Assembly: GCF_013426205.1 (NCBI RefSeq)
Contig: NC_089427.1
Coordinates: 744,001 to 808,000, forward strand
From: Metarhizium brunneum
Taxonomy: Eukaryota > Ascomycota > Sordariomycetes > Hypocreales > Clavicipitaceae
Length of the DNA stretch: 64,000 bases
Direction of reading: 5' to 3'
Positions 48,520-60,967 of the stretch are shown piece after piece. A program made the translations under genes and the position numbers. How positions within the stretch are numbered: the first letter of the stretch is position 1; each line of letters opens with the position of its first letter. The notes beneath the pieces were generated by a model. It saw only the letters and a program-made list of their open reading frames with translations. It ran no database searches and was not told where the DNA came from.

Positions 48520-48620
48520 TCATTTATGTCTGCTAGATCTGTGCCCGCGAAGAATATATCATGGTTAGTGTGTGTGCTGTGCAGACTCTCGACGTCGGGG
48601 GAATTCGTTGGCTATCGATC

Positions 48621-50916
48621 TCACCTCTTTTTAGTTTGCCCACCAGCGAAAAACTTAAGCATTGAGCTTTGGTTTGATTTATGTTTTGAAGGCCTGGAGG
48701 GTCCAGATCGTGCTGCGTGTGCTCCTGGTGCTGGCCCGACGTTTATAATATTTGGTGGTGGACCACTTCGTCGAGGGCCAGGCGGCCAACCTGGCGGTGG
48801 TGGCATACCGACACCAGGTGGCATGTCTGGTCGGCGCCCTTGGGGAGGTACCATCTGTGGCACTGGGATGGGATTGACACCGTGTGGATGTCGTCTGCCG
48901 GCCCCCATGGGTGGGATATTCATCTCTGGTATCCTTGGTGCAGGCGGCTTATTTGCATCCATGGGCCACATGGTCATTGTGATGCTCCAGTCCGGTTGAA
49001 TAGTTTCGTCCCAGATGGTATGTAGGATTATTTGCCCGTCCGGGCCAATCAGGTCATAACGACCCTGCTGAACGTGTGGCCCGAGAACGGCAACTTGTTC
49101 GAATGCTTGCTTAATGAGCGTTTCCATGCCCTATGAGCGAAGAACAGTCAGCGTGCTATCGAGTCAACAATCTTCATCCGGAGCGGCAAACAAAATAAGT
49201 CATTTAGGGGGACGGAAATGATGAAAGGGAAAAGGAGGAATGAATATCCTCACCTGCCATGTGGAGCAGAGATTAAAGGGAAATCTGAAGTCTCTGCCCA
49301 CCGCGTCCTTGAATTTGATAGGGGCTTTCTCAGTCTTCTTTGATTCTGCTTCCAAAGCGGCCTTGGTTTCCTCAGCGATACGCTTCTTTAAAGCTTCTTG
49401 CTCGGCTTTGGCAGCTTCTTCAGCCTCGGCGGCCTTCTTCGCTTTCTCGGCCTCCTCTTCCATCTTCTTTCTTATTTCAGCTTGTACGCTTGCTTTAGTT
49501 TCCTCTTCAATACGTTTCTTCAGAGCCTCTTGCTCGTTTTTAGCAGCCTCTGCGGCTTCAGCAGCCTTCTTCGCCTTCTCCCTTTCTTCGTCAATTTTCT
49601 TTAGTGTTTCCAGTTCTCCCTTGCGCCTGGCCTCCTCTTGCGCCAACTTGAGTCTCTCCGCCTCCTCGGCAACCTTTTTCTCCGCAGCCTGCCGTGCGGC
49701 AGCTTCAGCCCTTATTGCAGCCTCCAGTCGGGCGTTGGCAGCTTCTTCAGCTCTTTTGCGGTCTTCTTCTTCTCTCTGCCTGCGCTCCTCGGCAGCTTTC
49801 TGCTCAGCCTCAAACTTCATCCTCGCATTCTCCTCGGCTCGCTTCATGGCCTCAGCATGAGCCTTTTGCCTCTCTTCCTCAGCTTTGCGCTCTGCCTCAA
49901 TTCTTTCCCTGGCAGTGCGCTCGGCTTCTTCTCTGGCACGCTGAATCTCCTTCTGAGCCTCCTCCTGTGCTTTCTTCATATCGTCCATCCTGCGTTGAAA
50001 TGCCTCTTCGGCCTCCTTGCGAATCTGAGCCTCCCTTTCAAGTTGTTCTGCGGCTGCCTTTGCCTTCTGTTCGTGCGCCTTAAATGCAGCAAGTTCCGCC
50101 TCCAGTTTTATCTTTTCCAGATCTGGAGGCTGTTCCTTAGGAGGGGTTGGGGCCTGCGCGGGAGCTTCAGTGGCGGGAGGTGGAGGCGCAGTGAGATGAA
50201 ATTGTTGTAGCTGAGCAGGCAGGTTGTACTGTGGCCCCGGATAGTACCCGGGCTGTTGATGCTGGTATGGCATCATGTCATACATTCTTGGTTCACCCCC
50301 AAAAAAACTAGCACCGCTAGTGCTGTTACTCATAGGTGTGAATGGGTTCGGGCCATATCCACCATAGGGGACCATTTGACTACCGCCTGGATATCCCCCC
50401 ATATAATGGCCCTGCTGCTGTTGGTAGCCTGGGTGTTGGTTCCGTCCACCATAGTAGCCACCGCGAGGACCATGTTGAGGCTGGAAGCCATGGCCGTAAT
50501 GGCCAAAATCCTCTGATGGATCCACGCTGGGCGGCGGAATCGGTGCGTGTGATGGCACCGGAGGATAATCTTGGGGATGTGGTCGGGCAATCCGGTGGCG
50601 GCGCGGTGTTGTTCTTACGGCAGCGCGGGGACGTGAAGGTGGGTGGTCGTTACTAGCGGAAGCTGAATCAGAAGGTTGAAGGCCCTCGTCGTCCTCGTCG
50701 TCCTCGTCGTACCAGTCTCCTTCGTCGTCGGCTCCGGAGAATTCAGCCTCGGGACGAGACGATTCCCCTTCGCTGTGATAAGAAGTTGAGCGAGAACTCT
50801 CGCCGCCTGGGTGGATGGTGATGGTGTGTCGTCTGACAAGCCTGGTCAGTGGTGAGCGGCTTCACAAGCGGCGCGCAAACCGCACTTTAAACAAGAGCCT
50901 ATGGCACTCACGGCAT
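48621..50916 (-). CDS. Coiled-coil protein with C-terminal ubiquitin-like (ULD) domain
   Basis: Exons 50912-50916, 49254-50841 and 48621-49130 give 700 residues. The first coding exon is only five bases (ATGCC), so the protein reads MPLVRRHTITIHPGG. An acidic segment (DEGDWYDEDDEDDE) and a Gly/Tyr/Pro/Gln-rich part follow. A long Glu/Lys/Ala coiled coil covers about 220-500. A ubiquitin-like fold then begins at IKFKDAVGRDFRFPFNLC and spans the last intron to GRYDLIGPDGQIILHTIW and PDWSITMTMWP. The tail is Pro/Gly-rich and ends TKKR. Similar proteins are widespread in moulds without known function. The stop codon overlaps a good splice donor (AG|GTGAGA); with a CTAAC branch point and an acceptor at 48539, a last exon down to 48520 would replace the end by a few basic residues. 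Confidence 0.7.
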
Positions 50917-53900
50917 AGCAAGTAGATGATATCGGGCACGTTTGCGCTTTACTCGCGACGATCCACTGAAGATGGCCGGAGTAAAGACGCCACAGAAGAA
51001 AGGGTTGAGGAGGCTTGCAAAGCGGTGTTGGTAGAATGTGAAGGAAAAAGAGAGAAAAAAATTCTTGTGGTGAGGTCAGCTATCCCAATGTTGGTTGTTG
51101 ATCTTGTTGTGCAGCTCAGGGCGCAGAGCACGGTTCAAACACTAAGCCGTTGAGCGACAATAACAGACCAAGGAACTTTGACGAGCAAAGTCAATGGCAG
51201 CAGATGGAGTGCTGCTGCGGGAACCGAACCGACCAACTGGTGGCACTAGTGCAATAAGGGTGAGGGGTCGATTGGCCCGAAGACGCCACTAGAGCTTGGG
51301 AGCGCGAGGGGCTTGGCTTGTGGAGATTTGTCGCAGGGCGACGGACAAAGGCAAAATCTGAAAAGAGCCGCGCCGCAGATTGCCCCAAGATTGCGCTTCG
51401 CTTGGTGCACTACTTCGGTGGCCCAAGGGGGAGGAGTGGACACGCCTGAAGATTTGAGATCTAGATGGATGGGCCTAAAAAATTGTAAAGGCTCGAAGCG
51501 GTATGTAACCACGCAGCCTGTTCTCGAGATCACCCCGGAGGGAAAAGAAGTTTCCTCCGACGAGAAGTGATCAAGTGGAGCGCCTTCTTCGTCACCAGAT
51601 CTCTGAGGAGGAGGGACAGGTCGGGTTGTTAGAGGTCAGCTTAACCTACTGCACGATGCAAAATGTGGCAAGGGACAGGTTGTAGGTCGGGCTCAGATCG
51701 GCGGTGAGGATGGACAGGGCCAGCTTGTGGCCGACTGGGGCCAAAGACAGGTCTGGACTCGGAGAGCTGAGGACTTTTAACTTTTATACTGTCGCCCCTG
51801 CGTGTTTGCGAGCGGGTGTTGGACGACGGTAGGTGCCAGAGGGACGAATATTTGCACCCAAACCAAGGGCAGCAGGGAGATCTTTTGGAGTGCGTGGCAA
51901 AGTGTCTGGTGCCGATGCAGTAGCAGAATCAGGAGCAGATTAGACAGACGGCTGATAGCGGGGCAGCAGCCAAAATAGTCTTGAATTGCGCGCAGTCGAA
52001 TTGTCCTGCCCTTGGTATCCAATAGGCAGTGGCGGGAATGTGTGAAGGATGGACTATTGGCTCCCGCTATAACAGTCAAACACTGGATTTTGTAAGTGCG
52101 TGGTGGAACGATGTCTAAGATAAAAATGAAATATACTGGTCAGTTTTCTTGTCCTCTCTTCTTTTATCCGTACTGACCACCGAGAATCTTGAGTGGTGGG
52201 AGGTATATCATGATGCCCGAATGGCCACTAGCCAACCCATTGTCGGGACCTCCCGTAACATGGAAGCCAACGGTCTGCCGGCCTTACCACCATTGCGCGG
52301 CTTTTCCATAAACACTGACGCCTTGTGGCAACTCAAAAAGAGCGGTAGCGAACAATGAAACAAGGCGATAGTTGCCCAATGAGGGGTCCAAATCGTGGGG
52401 CAGCCACCGAGGGAGGGGCAATAATTCCATGACAGCTTGGAGTAAAGACACAGGTGTTTTCGATCCAACACAATGCAATGCAACTTACCTTGATAGAAAG
52501 TTGATTCGATCGTTAGTTGCGCCCCAGGGATCCTGATAAAAAATGTCGATGCCTCTTTTCAACTGCGGCGCTCGCTATACCATGTAGGTTGTGTACGACT
52601 GTGTTGGAGGAGCAACAGTATTAGCATCATGGTCAGAGGACCTGGCTCCACTAGAAGTGTGTGAAGAAGGTCGCCCAAGCCCAAACTTACCAACGGTCAA
52701 TTGGCAAAATTGAAGTTTAATGATAGCAGAGAGGTAAGTTGCTTTATCGGCGCAATGATCTTGCATTCAAGCCTTGGGGGGGATCGGCGGTGTGTGATAC
52801 AAAATTGCCCACGTAAATTTCAATGTAATACAAGGAGACCCTTGCTTTTTTTGTGATAAAATTTCGGCTGTGGTGCGAGTATACTACTAGTAGCTCGTGT
52901 AAGCCGAGTCAGCGGAATTAACAGTGGAATCGGCAATAGAATATTAGAAGGAAAAATATGCAGTCCCAAAGTTGAAGGCTTCTCGGGGCAAAAGCTCAGG
53001 GACGGGGGTTAAAGAAATTAAAATAAAAAAGTATGTTCAAGATGGCAAAAACGACAAGAAGCGAGTCGGTTGTGTCTCGCCTCTTTGTACCTGGTCGGGC
53101 AGACAACGCAAAAGCGGGCAGGAACGCAGGCAGCAAGCCCCCACTTTCACTTTCCACGCCTCCTGGCCTCGACGGTAGCGGGCGTGAAATCGAGCGAGTT
53201 CCGTCGAGTTCCCGAGTTGTCGAGGAGGAAGCAATCGCACACGGTGTGTGCGTGGTTCCTCGAGACGTTGAGAGTTCCTGTCCAGACTTGCTTCGCCTTC
53301 TTCTTATGTCCAGGTAGGTTAGTGCTGCTTTATTGTCTTGCCTCTGTGCAATTCGATTCTCGGTTCCGTTAGGTTGGTAGTCGGGTGTCCCAGGTTTGTC
53401 TCAAATTCTTGGCCTCTCGGAAACGCAGCAACATGGTAGATCGAGATATCTAATAGCCAGTGTAAGTCTAGAATTCTATCACTCCTCGGGTTGGCATGGA
53501 AAGACAGCACAGGGAAAGAAAAGGGCCGCTCCGAGTGGCACAACAGTTGCTCCTCGCTCTGTTGTGGTGGTTCAGCAGAGGTTTGTAAGGATTATGAATG
53601 TATCCCTGATGTCGACAGGGGCTCTTAGGGTTGCGATCTTGCTCGGGTCGCAGTATTTTCTTTCTTTCTTTGACAAAGTCCAGAAGTTGAAATATTGACT
53701 GATCTGCTTCCTCAACATGTCGCTGCAAAACGGTCACCGGTCCTTATATGTGCCAACGCCACCTCACCCGAGATCGCAACTCCCCCCTTTTCTCACGGAC
53801 AAGTCATGACCGACTGCTAACATCTCTCACGATACACGTGGCAGGCAAAACTTGTGTCGTACTTTTTGCCCGTCATGCATCCGACATGTCGACATGGGGT

Positions 53901-56655
53901 CTGCAGAAGCTGTGGCACAAGGGGCTGGTACTGTGCCTCTACATACTGTGAGTCACTTCACGACATATGTACCCAGTTCGGAAGAAGTTGCTGTATTCAG
54001 GGCTAGCTTGGGCTATAACAACAATGACTGCAGCTGGTTTGGCTTGTTGGAAGCTGTTTGGTTGCTCTCAGGTTGCATCCCGTGTACAAATATCAACATA
54101 CCATCTGACGAGTCTTGGTCGATATTATGTACCCAATTGTTTCCCATTTAATCAGATTTCAGGGTGGCCCACTGTTGTTGACGTCTCAAGAGACATCTGA
54201 CGAAAACAATTCATGTATCTTGGCCATTTCCCCCATATTCAGGCGTTGACACCAGTTTAACTCTGGATACCTTCTCTTTGCGGGTTATAACGGGAACCGG
54301 GCGTTTGATTTTGATGCCAGATATGAATCACTTCTACTATTGATGGCGTGGCTTCCTCAAAGACCATCGCACTACAGCGCAGGACCCTAGAACGAGTGTC
54401 GCCATCCGAAATTGGGCATTGATTGCTAAAACACGGCCGCGTCGGCCCAAGCCATGGCCTATGAGGATCTTGTTGCAAGTAATTTAAACCGAAATAGATC
54501 ACAGCCATGGCGCCAGCGACATTGGACTTGATGTTCACCAAGCTAATAAACCCGCCACTGCTGTCCCTCACTCTGTGGGCACAGAATTTAGTTGATCAGG
54601 CCCTCAGAGGAATAGTTCATGGGTCTTCTAATCTGGACATGAGCCACTCGTCTATGTGATAGTCAAGTATGCTGTCGGCACCGCAATGACGGACATAAAG
54701 TAACCCAAACGGGGTTCGATTCTGCCAAGATCGGCAGCTGAACTACACGCATGGAGCCCTGTGACAGAGAGGCCAGCATAGGTGACGATGAGAGTACCTC
54801 TACGGCACATCTCCCTGCTTTCCGGAGTTCACGTAGATCAATGAGGTGGTAAAAAGGACAGCTGGAGTATTTAGAGCAACCACCGGTGTACCCGCGGTCA
54901 ACACACAAGTACCCAACTCTAGATCAGTTGCTTCATAGGGACCGTCCGATCAAGATGTCTTCATCTCCAAAGAAAGAAACAACGACATCTTCCAACAGGA
55001 AAGCTAACTCTACACTAGTATTCACGGTTTGAGTCGCCGGTTACACAATAATCGATTGGGCATACAACGAGAGTCTTTGTCTCCCGAGATCGTTATCGTC
55101 GTGCCAATGGTTGCAATGGGGAGAACATGTCCATCATAGCTGCCGGCAGTTGATGCCTTATTCAATCTATATCGCGTCAGGACTTAGATACCTGTTCGCG
55201 TTATACATCATATCCGCCGGCAACAACGATATAGCCTATGTAATCACTACAACTTCCGGCGGACGGAAGGCCGACGCATAGGCCCATTCATGCCTCAATA
55301 CCAAGTAACAGAGGCTTCACCCTGAGGATTCCGTTGCGGTGACGGCACTATTTTACAATGTGATTACTACAGGGAGTCATGATACTTCTCTCGCCGTCCA
55401 TCCAACCACACACGGGGTCGAAGAGAGACGAGCATCAAAAGTACATAGAGCCCAGCAACGCACAGTAAGGAACACGGTACAAGCCACAAATTTCCGCATG
55501 CCCCTTCCCGACGCGGAGACCAAAATACTTCGACGCATTCGTCCTTGATGCGCCCTCACGATGGCTTTGGCCCATTGAGGTCCAAGCAACGCTGACCGCC
55601 AGCGCCTGACACCTGCGTGTTGAAGCCCGATTGACAAGGATGGCCGCTGTGAGAAAAGCTTGACTCATAGTCCGGTGGATCGGTACCTTGCACCGCTGAC
55701 CTTGGCTTGCATGAACAAGCATTCTCTCTCACTCTTTTGTTTCTTCCTTCCCTTTCCTTTTGGCTCCTTGGAATACAACATGCTCGACAGTGCTACCTTG
55801 ATGCCCAGCCAGTGGGGGCCGCCCAATGGATGTCGAGAAAGCGACCTTCTCCGTCCCAAGCAGATGTCCTGCAGGAGCTGTCACCCAAGGCGACATGCCA
55901 GGCGGACAAGCTGTGCATCGAGAGCTCGTATAAGCCAGCCAGCCGCTCAGCCTGACGATCCACCGGCCGTAGCCTGAACAAGGTCAGTGGATGAATCCAA
56001 GAGCTGCGAGGGTATCGTCATGGTCAGAAGTCGCCAGGCGCAAATAGCTGGGTACCCTCCCAGCTGTTGTAGCACCTCAAGATGCAGTATCACCGAGCCA
56101 AATTGCTCTTCTGAAACACAGCCATGCCGTGCAGAGGCCTAGTGCACCCCACTGTTGTGATGTGATTCCTTGTTGGTGCCAATCTCCGCGTACATACAAT
56201 CTTGATTTTGATATTATAATATTGTTTTGGGCAATGTGTGCTCTGTCCCGATGTTTGGAGGCGTCAGACTACGGAGTACATGACAGAAGAATGCCCAACC
56301 TGAGAAAAAATCGGACCAACCACGACCACACCCTGTTGATTCATGCCCAAGGTAAAACTAAATAGGAATCCAAACAGAAGTAATTGCGACGCTGTCGCAA
56401 GCCTCGTCAATGCACAAAGTCAAGGCGAGATCCGTCTCTGCCCGTCATCAAAACACGTAAAATGACAAAAACTAAAATAAGATGATGAGGACAGTCGGTC
56501 ACGGAGTGACGTTCTCCTGCTCATCAAGATGCGATTTGTGCACGCCAAGCCACACACCCCCAGGCAAAGTTCTCATGTGCTAATAGCCCAGCCTTCTGTG
56601 TCCTGCCATAGGCAACTATCCTCTGAGGCCCAATCAGGTCATGCCTGATGCATCA
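50917..56655. other. Longest gene-poor stretch in the window (5.7 kb)
   Basis: No gene is assigned. The first 0.8 kb should be promoter and leader of the coiled-coil gene, which is transcribed away from it. Minus-strand frames at 54257-54571 and 54663-54908 look partly protein-like (see findings). One TACGGAGTA copy lies at 56270. I found no transposase, reverse transcriptase, tRNA or repeat array here. Confidence 0.4.
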
Positions 56656-57793
56656 TTACCGAACCACTCTGGCAGATGAGCTGTCTAAAAGTTCTCGAGC
56701 TGCAGCAATCTCTCTGGCGTCGTAACCTTGCCACAGCTTGTCCTTGGCTCCATTACGGCGCACAATTTCTCCCAATTTCTTGGTAGCTGTTTCATTCAGT
56801 TTCTCAATGGTTGCTTGGTCAGGTAGCTGGAATCCCTCCGAGTCCTTTTTGGACTTGGGCGTGTTTTGTACAAGTTTATCCGTAACCTACACCCATGCGG
56901 ATTAGTAGTGGCTGCTGCGCGAGTGGAACATGTACAAACATACAAGCTTGAGGCCGTAATAGCCGCGCAAATAGTCATCACAAAGCTCTATGCTGCGACA
57001 GAATCGCTTTACAGCCTCTGCGTAGTGTTTTTGTGACCCCCCCTCCGATGCCGTTGAGGCAGCCATGAACGATACTTCGCCGAGTCGAGCGTGAATCTGT
57101 AGACTCGTCAGTGTTGCCGTGGGTTTGTCGAGCATCTTCGGCGATGGCACTTACGTTCCAGGCATTGGGCGACAGTACAAGAACCTCTTCCAATGCGTAA
57201 ACGGCCTGAGAATACAGCCCCTGGGTAACATACATGTCGGCCAGCTCGGCCCAAGCCTCGGGATCGGTGGGACAGACGTCAAGCAAGGAGTTTAGCGCCG
57301 TGACAGCTTCAGGAAGCTTGCCCATGGATCGGAGGAGGGCTACTTTGCGCTTCCGGATGGGCTTCACTGAGTTAGTACGACAGCCCAGACATGCTTTAGC
57401 AAGTGTACCACTCACAATACTGGCATCATTTTGTTGCAACAGAGCTTCATATTCCTCTAATATCTTCTCCAGCTCCGAGTTGTTGGACGCCGTCGCCTCT
57501 TTGACCAATCCCTTCAACGCCAAAACCCTATCATGCGAATCACCAAACCGATTGACTATTCTTTCAAGGCATTCGTTGGCGGCTTCATCGTCACCGGTTT
57601 GAAGACATGCGATCATTAGGTTCTCGTATATCGTCCAAGTATCGGCCGTCTCTCGAGTAGAGAAGAGGGAGGACAAAGGTGATGCTGAGAAGGCTTTCGG
57701 GTTCTTTCGCAAGATCTCAGGGGCTTGTTGGGCCAGTTTGAGAGCCTCGGCTGGCGACAGACTGCCAACTGGCTGAAGTAGCGACTCTGCCAT
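56656..57793 (-). CDS. EMC2: ER membrane protein complex subunit 2 (EMC2)
   Basis: Exons 57416-57793, 57155-57361, 56944-57096 and 56656-56886 all join at phase 0, giving 322 residues. An in-frame ATG at 57865 would add 24 residues; MAESLLQPVGSLSPAEAL was preferred because it looks like the family start. TPR motifs fill the centre: TWTIYENLMIACLQTGDDEA, GKLPEAVTALNSLL, DPEAWAELADMYVTQGLYSQ and AVYALEEVLVLSPNAWN. The C terminus is a helical cap (LWQGYDAREIAAARELLD). EMC2 is a cytosolic scaffold of the EMC, which inserts tail-anchored and multi-pass proteins into the ER membrane. The first intron is 54 nt long, contains TACTAAC, ends in AAG and has no stop in the reading frame. Confidence 0.92.
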
Positions 57794-58305
57794 TTTGCGA
57801 TAGTGATGCGATGCTTCGCTGCTTTGTCCAGGGATGATTGCGCGGGGTTCAGCCAGGTTCGTCACCGAGTCATTCGAGGAGATGCAGCTTGTACCAGATA
57901 TCTTGCAAGAAACACAACTTTACAATCCGAGATGCAGTGTCAGTGGACGTTCAATTGCGACTGGTAGTGGAGGCACTTCCCAAGAAGCTCCAGGTGTCCC
58001 ACCAAGATGCCACAGCTCGCTGTTGTCGCCCATGGTAGCTGGTACTACCTGGAAACAACTGCGGAGGGTGGGAATCTCCGATGCCGACAATTCAGCCAAT
58101 CATGCAGCTGTATTGGCGCCCCACCAACGGATCTGAGAAACATTTATTTTCAGGGCCAGAGTAATTTTTTTCGTCGTCCTTCCCTCTCCTTGTATCCTCG
58201 TTTCGAGTCGACAAAATTCAAACCAGGCACAAGGGCCCAGCGGCCCGGGGTGCTTGCAACACGGTTCCATTCGTATTGTATCCATACATACATACATGAG
58301 GAATT
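57794..58305. promoter_or_regulatory. Divergent promoter between EMC2 and the tRNA methyltransferase
   Basis: About 510 bp lie between opposite starts and must contain both promoters. A CATACATACATACATG microsatellite lies just before the methyltransferase start. Confidence 0.5.
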
Positions 58306-59621
58306 ATGACTGTGCCTGGTAACGTCTCCAACGAGGCCGACGATGGCTCAACTCCTCCGGTGAGGGAGTTGGAGTCGTTGACCATTGCGGGAAAAACCGA
58401 TGCGAGTGCAGAAGTGCCGGCGCACCGGTCACACGATCCGACCAAGAATTCAAAACGGACCGATCCCTTCCAGTTTGGAAGCCGCTATCTGAGCGAGGGG
58501 GACGATGTCTTTGAGTTCAATGCCTGGGACCATGTCGAGACTGACGACGCGTACAAGGAATACGCTGAACGTCAGTTTGAGATGCAACGCCAAGCACCAG
58601 TTTCTGAATTTGATAAGAGTAAGTTTTGTCTTTTTCTTTTTCTTTGACATTTCACATTTTACACCCACCTTTTGGGCATACCCTTGCCCAATGTGTACAT
58701 GATGATCACCAAGCAATGCATAGTTCATCTGAAACTGCTGATGAGACCTATACCTTCATAAAGTCTTTCGCTCCCATCTGATTACACCAAAGCAATTTCT
58801 TTGCTACCTTTTGCGCAGTCTTCTCGCAGAATTGCTCAATCATTTGTCTCGTGTGCTAACGCGGGATTGCAGGCAGGTTCAATGGCAATCCAGCCAAGTG
58901 GTGGAATCTCTTCTACAAAAACAACGCTTCAAACTTTTTCAAAAACCGCAAGTGGCTCCAACAAGAGTTCCCCGTCCTTGCTGAAGTAACCAAGGAGGAT
59001 GCTGGTCCCAAGGTATTACTTGAAATCGGCGCTGGCGCTGGTAACACAGCATTCCCTGTGCTTGCCAACAACCAGAATCCCAAACTCAAAGTCCATGCGT
59101 GCGACTTTTCCAAGACTGCTGTAGAGGTTATGCGCAACCATGAGGCATACGACACAAATTTCATCCAAGCCGATGTTTGGGATGTCGCAGGAGAAAGCCT
59201 TCCCCCTAACGTTGAAGAAGGATCCGTAGATGTCGCAGTTATGGTGTTCATTTTCTCAGCCCTGTCGCCCAGAGAGTGGGCACAAGCTGTCCGAAACGTT
59301 CATAAAGTGCTAAAACCTGGCGGCTTGGTCTGCTTCCGAGACTATGGAAGAGGGGACCTCGCCCAGGTTCGCTTCCGCAAGGGGCGCTATCTGGAAGAGA
59401 ACTTCTACATTAGAGGCGACGGAACTCGCGTGTACTTTTTCGACCAGGACGAATTGGCCAAGATATGGTCAGGTGAAGCTTACACCGACGACCTTGACAA
59501 CCCCGACATGCCCCAGTTCGAGATAGAGAACCTTGGTATCGATAGACGATTACTGATAAACAGAGCCGAAAAGCTCAAAATGTATCGGTGCTGGCTGCAA
59601 GGCCGGTTTAGAAAGACATAG
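58306..59621 (+). CDS. trm140: tRNA N3-methylcytidine methyltransferase (Trm140/METTL2-6 type)
   Basis: Exons 58306-58618 and 58873-59621 give 353 residues; the 254-nt intron is long for this genome and splits a Ser codon. The N-terminal block has the family run FEFNAWDHVETDD, then KWWNLFYKNNASNFFKNRKW. SAM-binding motif I is LLEIGAGAGNTAFP near residue 145, followed by an acidic residue in CDFSKTAVEVM and by VMVFIFSALSP. The C-terminal part (RDYGRGDLAQVRF, DGTRVYFF, NRAEKLKMYRCWLQGRF) is typical. These enzymes methylate C32 of tRNA-Thr and/or tRNA-Ser in the anticodon loop. In budding yeast the homologue is made by frameshifting behind an actin-binding domain; no such fusion is seen here. 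Confidence 0.9.
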
Positions 59622-59709
59622 ACCGACAATATATGCCTACAGTATAGAGACGATGAATTCTTCAAGCCGCCGTGCAGAGTATCATGTCACATGCCAATGT
59701 ACAGATTGC

Positions 59710-60967
59710 TCAATATAGCAAAAGCTCCCGAAGTTGTGCCCTCTGGATTTCACCAAACCCAATGTCGTCGAGATAGGCCTCCAATCCCCCATACTCCACG
59801 TCCAAATGCTTCTGTACCCCAATGACCAATTCAGGAGCCGTGACAGCCCAGTCATCTGTCAAGCCGATTTGTCGGATTTCAGCTAGCCTCTCATGGCGTT
59901 CTGCCTCGAGAGCCGGATCTGTCAGGAAGTAGTCATGCTCTATAGCGCCCAGGGGAATGTCGAGAATCATCAAGATCAAAATGCAAATGAGTCCTGTCAT
60001 GACCGCAATTCCACATTAGATTTGTCCACTCAGCAACCCCGTCTTTGGTAATTCATTGCAAGCTGTAAACACACCTGTCCTATCTTTGCCCTGTGTACAA
60101 TGAACCAAAACGGGGAGCGTACTCGGCGAGGTATACAGCCCAAGGGCCTGGCAGATCTCGGAGCCAGAGTGATCAATGGTGTCAATTCCAAGGCCGAGTA
60201 GGCCACGCTGAAGCATGACCTCGGTCGCGATGAGCCTGACGGCTTCGATTCTGTATCCAAAGATGAAGAGAAAAATGACCTTACTGAGCGTAGCTACTAT
60301 TAGTCATTTTCTAACGAGTCTTGTGTGCCGCCATATGAGAAAGAGAGAGAGGGAGATGTATATAAATGCTGTTTATTGAGGCACTTACAAAAAGCTCCAC
60401 CATGACAGTTGCCTGAAAAGGTGTCTCTCGAATGGCCGGCCGGTAATCCGGATCTCCTCGTAGTTTACACCGTCGATACGTGGAAGAGACGGCCGGGAAG
60501 AGAACCAAGAAGAGAAGGCATTGCTACTCGTTTCGGCCTGAGCCTTTTCAGCTTGTTTGATCAGTTCAGTCCTGTATCCAGCACTAGTTAGAGCGCTGGA
60601 GAGACGATTCGAGACGACGCAACGTACTTGGTCCGAAGATCAATGATGGTCTTTATGCCGAATTCATTCTTGATGCGCAACTTGTCCTTCGCAGAAGCAT
60701 CGTCTACATTCGAAGGGTGAGTGTGTGTAATTAACGCGCGTCATCAAGGAGCATGCACCTGGTCTTGCAGAGCGGAAGATGAACCCTTCACGAACCCGTC
60801 TGCGAAATTCAACCGCCGTCAGTATCTATACGGGGAGATTTACGCTATGCGGTTTCATTGTTCATTGGATAAAGGGTGACGCACTTCTGGCCGAGAAAGC
60901 CATTGACAGATTGGCCAACGTCTCTAAAGTTAGCCACGCATTGGAGCTGCGCGGCGGGCTTGGCCAT
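59710..60967 (-). CDS. Tyrosine-protein phosphatase of the Y_phosphatase3 type
   Basis: Six exons close in frame to 291 residues: 60885-60967, 60759-60799, 60628-60703, 60389-60571, 60075-60283 and 59710-59993. The N-terminal start is the family's CVANFRDVGQSVNGFLGQ followed by REGFIFRSARPDD. TIIDLRTKTE marks the middle. The active-site loop is VHCTQGKDRTG at about 187-197, a complete CX5R signature with the preceding His. The C-terminal helical part includes DWAVTAPELVIGVQKHLD and a stretch ending LRELLLY. Such proteins are dual-specificity-like phosphatases related to bacterial and plant lipid/tyrosine phosphatases; the substrate in moulds is unknown. The gene is unusually intron-rich for its size, with a 41-nt exon 2. 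No obvious signal peptide is seen. Confidence 0.88.

Noticed and set aside
49240..50210. Long hydrophobic plus-strand frames
   Set aside because: They mirror the Glu/Lys/Ala coiled coil of the ULD protein gene and are not genes.
54700..54735. GGTTCGATTC as a tRNA B-box
   Set aside because: The flanks do not form a T-stem and no A-box lies at the right distance.
50917..56655. Transposon or biosynthetic cluster in the empty stretch
   Set aside because: No transposase, reverse transcriptase, NRPS/PKS or terminal repeats could be seen on either strand.
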